Made by a program: the position numbers and the translations under genes. 12,744 nucleotides of DNA from DATDVD01 sp035290065 (GTDB lineage Bacteria > Pseudomonadota > Gammaproteobacteria > Coxiellales > Coxiellaceae): positions 1 to 12,744 of the forward strand of contig DATDVD010000118.1 in NCBI GenBank assembly GCA_035290065.1, read 5' to 3'. Of the stretch, positions 1 to 6,166 are shown piece by piece. The notes beneath the pieces were generated by a model. The model ran no database searches. It saw nothing but the letters and a program-made list of their open reading frames with translations, and had not been told where the DNA came from. Within the stretch, counting starts at the first letter, position 1; the number at the start of each line of letters is the position of its first letter.

Positions 1-1
1 A

Positions 2-2203
2 TTAACGGAAAAACATTTGGATGGTTTTCGGCAAGAATTATCCAAACCTCAGGGGCTGTCTTCCTATCCTCATCCCTGGTTGATGCCGGATTTTTGGCAA
101 TTCCCGACCGTTTCGATGGGCTTAGGCCCGTTAATGGCGATTTTTCAAGCCCGTTTTCTGCAATATCTCCAAAATCGTCATCTCGTAGAGCAAACGGATC
201 GTAAAATATGGGCCTTTTGCGGAGACGGAGAAATGGGCGAGCCGGAATCCCTAGGGCTGATTAATATCGCCGGCCGAGAAAAATTAGACAACCTGATTTT
301 TGTCATCAATTGCAATTTACAACGCTTAGACGGCCCCGTCTGGGGCGGCGGCCAAATTATTCAGGAATTAGAAAGTATTTATCGTGGCGCTAAATGGAAT
401 GTCATTAAAGTGATTTGGGGCAGTGAATGGGATGAATTATTTGCTCAAGATTCGGAGGGCGTGCTGAAAAAAAGATTGTTGGAGTTAGTCGACGGTGAAT
501 ACCAAGACTTAAGTTCCAAAGACGGCGCTTATTTGCGCGAACATTTTTTTGGGAAAGACCCTCAGTTAAAAGCGATGGTGGATCACCTCTCGGACGAAAG
601 TCTGCGGGCGATGTTGGATGGGGGACACGATCCTCAAAAAGTTTATGCTGCGTATAAAGCCGCGGTTGAACACAAAGGCCAACCGACAGTGATTTTAGCT
701 AAAACGGTGAAAGGTTTTGGAATGGGTAAATCGGGCGAAGCGCTCAATAGAACGCACTCTACGAAAAAAATGTCTTTGGAAGATTTAAGAGCGTTTGCAA
801 AACGGTTTGATTTGCCGCTTACGGATCAGCAGTTGGAAAATTTAGAATTTGTTAAACCAAAAAGCGATTCACCGGAAATTCGTTATCTTCTGGAAAAACG
901 AAAACAGCTTGGCGGTTATGTGCCTTCACGCCTGGCGACGTCACCTTCGTTTACGATTCCACCTTTACACACCCTCTTTGAAAAAGAATTGGAAAGTACG
1001 CATGAGCGAGAAATTTCTTCCACCATGGCCTTTGTGAGAGTTTTAAGTGCTTTATTAAAAGACAAAACCCTTCAAAAACACGTGGTTCCCATTATGGCCG
1101 ATGAAGCGCGTACCTTTGGAATGGAAGGATTGTTCCGACAAATCGGTATTTATTCCACGCACGGGCAAGAATACACCCCGGAAGATAAACATCAATTAAT
1201 GTATTACCGGGAAGCCATCGATGGCCAATTGCTGCAAGAAGGCATTAGCGAAGCGGGCGGCATGGCGAGTTGGATTGCGGCAGGAACGTCTTACATGGCC
1301 AACGGTGTGCCGATGATTCCGTTTTTTGTGTATTACTCCATGTTTGGATATCAACGCTTTGGCGATTTAGTGTGGTTAGCAGGCGATATACGGGCGCGTG
1401 GTTTTATTGTAGGCGGAACAGCAGGGCGCACTACGTTAGCAGGCGAAGGATTGCAGCACCAAGATGGCCATAACTATTTATCGTTTTCGTATGTGCCCAA
1501 TTGCATCAGTTACGATCCTACTTTTTCTTATGAATTAGCCGTGATTATCCATCACGGGCTAAAAGTAATGTACGAAGATCAACACGATGTTTATTTTTAT
1601 TTCACCGTGATGAATGAAAACTATACACATCCTGCCATGCCGCAAGGAGCGGAAGAGGGCATTATTAAAGGCATGTATTTATTTCGTGAAGCAGCAGCCT
1701 CCGCTGCTCGTCGTGTACAAATGCTAGGTTCAGGAGCCATTTTACGAGAAGTGATTCAAGCGGCGGATATTTTAGAACAACAATTCCAAGTCAGTGCCGA
1801 TATTTGGAGTGTGACCAGTTTTAATGAATTGCGCAAAGATATTCGTGCAACCCATCGTTATAATCGATTGCATCCGAATGAAACGCCCCAACGTTCCTAT
1901 GTAAAACAGTGTTTGAACGGTCGAAAAGGTCCAGTAATTGCTGCCACGGATTATATTCAATTGGTTTCGGAACAAATTCGATTGGATGTGGAAAATCCTT
2001 ATTACACATTAGGCACGGATGGATTTGGCCGCAGTGATTTACGCACAGCGTTGCGTGATTTTTTTGAAGTTGATGCGAAAATGATTGCTTATCTCACTCT
2101 GGTGGCATTAGCTGATCAAGGTGAATTTGATAAAAATGCTTTGCCAAAAGCGATGGAACAATTGGGTGTTAATCCTAACAAGCCCGATCCTGTGACGCTT
2201 TGA
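2..2203 (+). CDS. aceE: Pyruvate dehydrogenase E1 component, homodimeric type (5' end outside window)
   Basis: Thiamine-diphosphate-dependent E1 subunit of the pyruvate dehydrogenase complex; it decarboxylates pyruvate and acetylates the E2 lipoyl group in the cytoplasm. The frame is open from the window edge, so the true start lies upstream. About 733 residues are present against 887 in E. coli AceE, so roughly 150 N-terminal residues are missing. An internal TTG at 17 could be mistaken for a start, but the codons before it (LTEKH) continue the family alignment. Visible motifs are SSYPHP and FWQFPTVSMGLGP, the ThDP/Mg motif starting GDGE at 221 and ending at INCN near 315, REHFFGK, the ADEARTFGMEGLFRQIG block, LQEGI (catalytic Glu), EGLQHQDGH, and the C-terminal LGTDGFGRSD. 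One oddity is GDGEMGEPES where E. coli has GDGEMDEPES. It ends 12 bp before aceF, consistent with co-transcription. Identification is very secure. Confidence 0.97.
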   Translation, partial: LTEKHLDGFRQELSKPQGLSSYPHPWLMPDFWQFPTVSMGLGPLMAIFQARFLQYLQNRHLVEQTDRKIWAFCGDGEMGEPESLGLINIAGREKLDNLIFVINCNLQRLDGPVWGGGQIIQELESIYRGAKWNVIKVIWGSEWDELFAQDSEGVLKKRLLELVDGEYQDLSSKDGAYLREHFFGKDPQLKAMVDHLSDESLRAMLDGGHDPQKVYAAYKAAVEHKGQPTVILAKTVKGFGMGKSGEALNRTHSTKKMSLEDLRAFAKRFDLPLTDQQLENLEFVKPKSDSPEIRYLLEKRKQLGGYVPSRLATSPSFTIPPLHTLFEKELESTHEREISSTMAFVRVLSALLKDKTLQKHVVPIMADEARTFGMEGLFRQIGIYSTHGQEYTPEDKHQLMYYREAIDGQLLQEGISEAGGMASWIAAGTSYMANGVPMIPFFVYYSMFGYQRFGDLVWLAGDIRARGFIVGGTAGRTTLAGEGLQHQDGHNYLSFSYVPNCISYDPTFSYELAVIIHHGLKVMYEDQHDVYFYFTVMNENYTHPAMPQGAEEGIIKGMYLFREAAASAARRVQMLGSGAILREVIQAADILEQQFQVSADIWSVTSFNELRKDIRATHRYNRLHPNETPQRSYVKQCLNGRKGPVIAATDYIQLVSEQIRLDVENPYYTLGTDGFGRSDLRTALRDFFEVDAKMIAYLTLVALADQGEFDKNALPKAMEQLGVNPNKPDPVTL

Positions 2204-2215
2204 AAAGAGGAAAAC

Positions 2216-3847
2216 ATGTCAGAACAAAAAATTATCGTCCCTGATATTGGTGGCGCAGAAGGTGTGGATGTTATTGAAATCTTGGTGAAAGAGGGCGATA
2301 CCCTTGCGCTGGATGATCCTCTTATTACGTTGGAGAGTGACAAAGCGTCGATGGATGTGCCTTCCCCCGTAGCGGGCAAAGTAAAATCCATTGCCGTAAA
2401 AATGGGTGATAAAGTATCCGAAGGAGATTTGATTTTGACGGTCTCTGCGGAGGGTTCTACTCAAAATTCGGACGTCTCTGAGCCTAAAAAAGTCTCTGAG
2501 CCAAAATCTTCGCCTATTTCTCACGAAAATACGGAAAAAAATTCAGAGAGTAACTCTCCAAAAACCCCCCACGAGAGTGCTAAAAAAATCTCAGCAAAAG
2601 AAATTCTTATCCCCGATCTAGGGGGGGCTAAAAATGTCGATGTGATTGAAGTGCTTGTTAAAGTAGGGGATAGCGTTGAGAAAGATGCTTCTTTGGTAAC
2701 TTTAGAAAGTGACAAAGCCTCCATGGATATTCCTTCCCCCTATTCCGGTAAAATTGCCGACATTAAAATAAAAAAAGGCGATAAAGTAAATCAAGGTCAA
2801 GTGATAGCCTTGATTAACACAGAAGACACTTCCTCTCCCGCACAAAGTGCTCAAGCGCCTGCACCGGTTCACACCCCCACGCCTACTCCCAACGAAACCA
2901 TTTCTTCTAAAGTGGACGATAAAAAACCGATGGCGTCCTCGGATAAAGAGAGTATTTACGCAGGCCCAGCCGTACGTCGTTTAGCACGAGAATTAGATAT
3001 TAGTCTTACGCATATCCAAGGCAGCGGCGAAAAAGGCCGTGTAACCCGAGACGATGTTAAACAATTTGTAAAAAATAAAATGCACTCGGGTGGAGGCAGT
3101 GGATTAGCACTTCCGTCCGTGCCTGCCATTGATTTTACCCGTTTTGGCGAAGTGGAAACGCAACCGCTTTCTAAAATTAAAAAACTCTCCGGCGCTAATT
3201 TACATCGCAATTGGGTAACGATTCCCCACATTACTCAATTTGAAGAAGCAGATATCACAGAAATGGAGGCTTTCCGCCAAGCCGAGAAAAAACGCGCGGA
3301 AGAAAAGGGCTGTAAACTCACTCCCATCGTGTTTGTGATGAAAGCCGTCGTCGCTGCGTTGAAAGAATATCCTATTTTTAATGCCTCACTCGATTCCACC
3401 GGTGAACACTTAATTTTGAAAAAATATTTCCATTTGGGAGTGGCAGTGGATACACCGAATGGATTGGTGGTTCCCGTTATTCGCGATGTCGATAAAAAAA
3501 GTTTATTTGAATTAGCGAAAGAATTAGCCGATATCAGCGCTAAAGCCCGTGATAAAGGATTAAGTTTAACGGATATGCAAGGCAGCTGTTTTACGATTTC
3601 AAGCTTAGGCGGCATTGGTGGAACAGCCTTTACACCTATTGTGAATGCGCCAGATGTAGCCATTTTGGGTGTTTCTAAATCAGCCATTAAGCCTGTATTC
3701 GATGAAGCGAGTGGCAATTTCAAGCCTCGTTTAATGCTACCTTTATCATTATCCTACGATCATCGCGTAATTGACGGCGCCGACGGGGCTCGTTTCGCGG
3801 TGTTTTTAGCACGGTGCTTGTCGGATATTCGGACATTGTTGTTATAA
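2216..3847 (+). CDS. aceF: Dihydrolipoamide acetyltransferase, E2 of pyruvate dehydrogenase (two lipoyl domains)
   Basis: E2 core subunit; it transfers the acetyl group from its lipoyl arm to CoA and scaffolds the complex. The 543 residues fall in this order: lipoyl domain 1 (about 1-78, lipoyl-lysine K43 in ESDKASMD), a Ser/Glu/Lys/Pro-rich flexible linker, lipoyl domain 2 (about 125-205, K167 in the same motif), a Pro/Ala/Thr-rich linker, the peripheral-subunit-binding domain (about 247-286, starting YAGPAVRRLARELD), and the catalytic acyltransferase domain to the end. The catalytic motif DHRVIDG has H516 and D520. E. coli AceF has three lipoyl domains and 630 residues; two is common in other proteobacteria and explains the shorter length. 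ATG is preceded at good spacing by AGAGGA. It follows aceE by 12 bp, but unlike many operons is not directly followed by lpd. Confidence 0.97.
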   Translation: MSEQKIIVPDIGGAEGVDVIEILVKEGDTLALDDPLITLESDKASMDVPSPVAGKVKSIAVKMGDKVSEGDLILTVSAEGSTQNSDVSEPKKVSEPKSSPISHENTEKNSESNSPKTPHESAKKISAKEILIPDLGGAKNVDVIEVLVKVGDSVEKDASLVTLESDKASMDIPSPYSGKIADIKIKKGDKVNQGQVIALINTEDTSSPAQSAQAPAPVHTPTPTPNETISSKVDDKKPMASSDKESIYAGPAVRRLARELDISLTHIQGSGEKGRVTRDDVKQFVKNKMHSGGGSGLALPSVPAIDFTRFGEVETQPLSKIKKLSGANLHRNWVTIPHITQFEEADITEMEAFRQAEKKRAEEKGCKLTPIVFVMKAVVAALKEYPIFNASLDSTGEHLILKKYFHLGVAVDTPNGLVVPVIRDVDKKSLFELAKELADISAKARDKGLSLTDMQGSCFTISSLGGIGGTAFTPIVNAPDVAILGVSKSAIKPVFDEASGNFKPRLMLPLSLSYDHRVIDGADGARFAVFLARCLSDIRTLLL

Positions 3848-3862
3848 GTTTTCTGCTATACT
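3836..3862 (+). promoter_or_regulatory. Possible promoter for the small secreted-protein gene
   Basis: A TATACT hexamer at 3857-3862 resembles a -10 box. TTGTTG at 3836-3841 could be the -35, but the spacer is only 15 bp. It overlaps the last codons of aceF and would start transcription about 40 bp before the next gene. This is a weak sequence-only call; read-through from aceEF is equally possible. Confidence 0.3.
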
Positions 3863-3907
3863 GAACTATAGCTCATTTTTCTAAAACTTAATTAGAAGGA
3901 TAAATGT

Positions 3908-4402
3908 ATGAAATTTTGGCTAAAAAGCCTACTAGGAATCGGTGGAATCAGTATCAGTGCATGCGTTTTAGCAGGCCCTATGGTAGCACCTTGTGGGGGC
4001 TCCAATAATCCTACGTATTACACGTATGTGGTTAAAAATTCTTCTTCTTCTTCTCCTATTACATTTACTTTCAATAGTAGTCTTTATATTGATAACCAGA
4101 CAATTAATGGGGATGGTAGTGATATTCAACAAGGAGGAAAAGGCTATACCTTACCAGCCGGTGGGAGCGGTCTGATACAATTATGTATTAATCATGATCA
4201 TCTTTGTTCTAGCTCTAACCCTTATTTAAAATTAAATTATCAAGTGGGCGCACAGTCTCCGATAGGGACTGTTACTTTTTCCCAACATCCACAGGCTGAG
4301 GGAGGTTGCCCTATACACTGTTTTGCGTCGGCAGCGCGAGGCTCTTACAACGCTTCTCTGGGTCCACAGTGTAACACCTCGCAGGCTCTTCCTTTACAAT
4401 AA
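3908..4402 (+). CDS. Small exported six-cysteine protein, unknown function
   Basis: I do not recognise the family. The 164-residue product starts with a clear export signal: basic MKFWLK, then a hydrophobic stretch to about residue 22. Two processing routes are possible. Signal peptidase I could cut after VLA (residue 22). Alternatively, the lipobox-like ISAC (C19) could make it a lipoprotein. The rest is Ser/Thr/Asn/Gly-rich with alternating hydrophobic residues, suggesting a beta-rich fold. It has six further cysteines (C29, C93, C100, C134, C138, C155), enough for three disulfides, which fits a periplasmic, surface or secreted protein. Five TCT codons in a row (4040-4054) give a Ser run. 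AGAAGGA lies just upstream of the ATG at 3908; an ATG at 3904 is in another frame. Its position between aceF and lpd is unusual, and nothing in it suggests a role in pyruvate metabolism. Confidence 0.8.
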   Translation: MKFWLKSLLGIGGISISACVLAGPMVAPCGGSNNPTYYTYVVKNSSSSSPITFTFNSSLYIDNQTINGDGSDIQQGGKGYTLPAGGSGLIQLCINHDHLCSSSNPYLKLNYQVGAQSPIGTVTFSQHPQAEGGCPIHCFASAARGSYNASLGPQCNTSQALPLQ

Positions 4403-4452
4403 ACCACGCGGTAGGCTCAGAATAAGCAAGCCCTAGCCTAAGCTTTATTTTT

Positions 4453-4486
4453 ATAGGGAAATGTCCCTATTCCATTGGCGAATGGA
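4453..4486 (+). promoter_or_regulatory. Two tandem perfect hairpins upstream of lpd
   Basis: ATAGGGA-AATG-TCCCTAT (4453-4470) is immediately followed by TCCATT-GGCG-AATGGA (4471-4486). The stems are perfect, 7 and 6 bp, with four-base loops and no gap between them. No T-run follows, so this is not a standard intrinsic terminator. It could be an RNA structure ending the upstream transcript or a DNA operator controlling lpd. It does not resemble the E. coli PdhR operator. Confidence 0.45.
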
Positions 4487-4518
4487 GATACAAGATAGCC
4501 ATTAATTTTCAAACACGG

Positions 4519-4524
4519 TACAAT
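4519..4524 (+). promoter_or_regulatory. lpd: Possible -10 box of an lpd promoter
   Basis: TACAAT lies about 40 bp before the lpd start, between the hairpins and the AAGAGG ribosome-binding site. No convincing -35 is visible at 16-18 bp. An independent lpd promoter would be expected because a separate gene interrupts the operon and 162 bp are non-coding here. Confidence 0.3.
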
Positions 4525-4564
4525 GCCCCGCATTTGACCAACCTAGACTTTTAAGAGGTTTTTC

Positions 4565-5983
4565 ATGAGTGATATGCAATACGATGTAGCGGTATTAGGC
4601 AGTGGTCCTGGCGGGTATGCAGCCGCCTTTCGAGCTGCTGACTTAGGCAAAAAAGTGGCCTTAATTGAGCGCTATGATGTCATTGGTGGTGTGTGTTTAA
4701 ACGTGGGTTGTATTCCTTCTAAAGCCCTTCTTCACGCCGCCAAAATTATTGAAGACTCCCATGAAATGAACGATTACGGCATTGTATTTAACAAGCCTGA
4801 TATTGATGTTAAAAAATTAAAAGCCTGGAAAGATTCCGTGGTTAAAAAATTAACCGGTGGTCTTCAAATGATGGCTAAGCAACGTAAAGTGGATATTTTT
4901 ACAGGCAAAGGCCAGTTTATTAGTGATTCTGAAATTGCTGTGGAAGGAAAAGGCCAAGTAAAATTTAAAAATGCCATTATTGCCTGTGGTTCAGAACCCG
5001 TAAAATTACCCTTTATTCCCGAGGATCCCCGCATTTTTGATTCCACGGGTGCTTTAGAATTAGAACACGTCACAGGTCACATGCTCGTATTAGGCGGTGG
5101 TATTATTGGATTAGAAATGGCCACCGTTTATTGCGCCTTAGGTGTCGATATTTCTATCGTTGAAATGCAAGATCAAATTATTCCCGGTGCGGATGTAGAT
5201 GTGGTCAAGCCTTTATTTGCTCGTATACAAAAACGTTACAAAAATATTATGTTAAAAACGTCTGTTACAAAAGTGGAAGCGAAACAAGACGGCATTTATG
5301 TAACCTTTAGTGGAGAAAATGCTCCTAAAGAAAATCCAGCACGATTTGATTCCATGTTAGTATGTGTCGGTCGTCGCCCCAATGGAAAACTAGTAGCGGC
5401 TGAAAAAGCAGGTGTAAAAGTCGATGAACGCGGCTTTATTGCTGTGGATAAACAAATGCGCACCAACGTAAAAAATATTTATGCTATTGGAGATGTCATT
5501 GGTAATCCCATGTTGGCACACAAAGCCACCGCGGAAGGTCGATTAGCCGCAGAAGTGATAAGCGGCAAAAAACATTTCTTTGATGCTAAATGCATCCCGT
5601 CGGTTGCCTACACGGATCCAGAAATTGCATGGGTAGGTTTAACGGAACGCGAAGCTAAAGAAAAAGGCATCGCGGTGGGTAAAGGCATATTTCCGTGGAT
5701 GGCTTCTGGTCGTGCTATTTCCATGAATCGCACGGAAGGGATGACTAAACTTTTATTCGATGAAAAAACCCACCGCATTCTGGGTGCTGGCATTGTAGGT
5801 GTCAGTGCAGGGGATTTAATCGGTGAATTGGCATTAGCCATTGAAATGGGCTGTGATGTGGAAGACATTGCCTTGACCATTCATCCCCACCCCACCTTAT
5901 GCGAATCCGTTATGATCGCCTCCGAAATGTTCGAAGGCACCGCCACCGATATGATCTCGCCCAATAAGCCCAAGGTAGAATAA
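4565..5983 (+). CDS. lpd: Dihydrolipoamide dehydrogenase, E3 component
   Basis: FAD-dependent disulfide oxidoreductase that reoxidises the dihydrolipoyl groups of E2 (and of other 2-oxoacid complexes) and reduces NAD+. Its 472 residues are close to the 474 of E. coli Lpd. Motifs in order are the FAD-binding GSGPGG (residues 12-17), the redox-active disulfide GGVCLNVGCIPSK (C44 and C49), the NAD-binding GGGIIGLE in the second nucleotide-binding domain, the second FAD motif YAIGDVIG, and the C-terminal interface motif HPHPTLCE with the catalytic base H442 and partner E447. ATG at 4565 is preceded by AAGAGG. It completes the E1-E2-E3 set, but is separated from aceF by a secreted-protein gene and a 162-bp non-coding stretch, so it may also be transcribed independently to supply E3 to other complexes. 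Confidence 0.97.
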   Translation: MSDMQYDVAVLGSGPGGYAAAFRAADLGKKVALIERYDVIGGVCLNVGCIPSKALLHAAKIIEDSHEMNDYGIVFNKPDIDVKKLKAWKDSVVKKLTGGLQMMAKQRKVDIFTGKGQFISDSEIAVEGKGQVKFKNAIIACGSEPVKLPFIPEDPRIFDSTGALELEHVTGHMLVLGGGIIGLEMATVYCALGVDISIVEMQDQIIPGADVDVVKPLFARIQKRYKNIMLKTSVTKVEAKQDGIYVTFSGENAPKENPARFDSMLVCVGRRPNGKLVAAEKAGVKVDERGFIAVDKQMRTNVKNIYAIGDVIGNPMLAHKATAEGRLAAEVISGKKHFFDAKCIPSVAYTDPEIAWVGLTEREAKEKGIAVGKGIFPWMASGRAISMNRTEGMTKLLFDEKTHRILGAGIVGVSAGDLIGELALAIEMGCDVEDIALTIHPHPTLCESVMIASEMFEGTATDMISPNKPKVE

Positions 5984-6004
5984 CCTTATGCTTCTCTCCT
6001 CCCC

Positions 6005-6073
6005 GTAGGGGCAGACCGTGGTCTGCCCTTAATCTTGTGCGGGGTTCTTGGGCAGACCACGGTCTGCCCCTAC
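6005..6073 (-). repeat. Double-palindrome repeat element, copy 1 (inverted relative to copies 2 and 3)
   Basis: Two 24-bp arms (6005-6028 and 6050-6073) are perfect inverted repeats of each other, and each arm contains its own palindrome, GGGCAGACC/GGTCTGCCC, around a 2-bp centre. The 21-bp spacer, read on the minus strand, matches the spacer of the copies at 10401 and 10530 (core AAGAACCCCGC). It lies just after lpd and may act as a transcription-blocking or mRNA-stabilising hairpin, but no T-run follows. The architecture resembles REP/REPIN or MITE-type non-autonomous elements. No target-site duplication is evident. Confidence 0.9.
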
Positions 6074-6097
6074 AGAATGCTTATAATTCCCAGCTTT

Positions 6098-6112
6098 TTA
6101 AGATTATCTTAA
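6098..6112. promoter_or_regulatory. Perfect 15-bp palindrome upstream of the 748-residue protein gene
   Basis: TTAAGATTATCTTAA is a perfect palindrome around a central T. It lies about 55 bp before the GTG start at 6167, with a TATAAT hexamer at 6082-6087 just upstream. It could be a dimeric-regulator operator. AT-rich palindromes of this length also arise by chance, so the call is tentative. Confidence 0.35.
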
Positions 6113-6166
6113 GCTACGGCTGATAAAATTAAGAGTATAGGAATAATTGATAGTGAGAGATAAATC

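Noticed and set aside
3235..3723. A 162-codon minus-strand open frame opposite aceF
   Set aside because: It lies wholly inside the secure aceF catalytic domain on the other strand, has no family resemblance, and is explained by codon use of the real gene.
4040..4054. The (TCT)5 run as a phase-variation switch
   Set aside because: A trinucleotide repeat inside the coding region changes only the number of Ser residues and cannot shift the frame; five units is also short.
6005..6073. The repeat after lpd as an intrinsic terminator
   Set aside because: The stems are strong, but no T-run follows on either strand and the same element occurs elsewhere as a repeat, so I class it as a repeat rather than a dedicated terminator.
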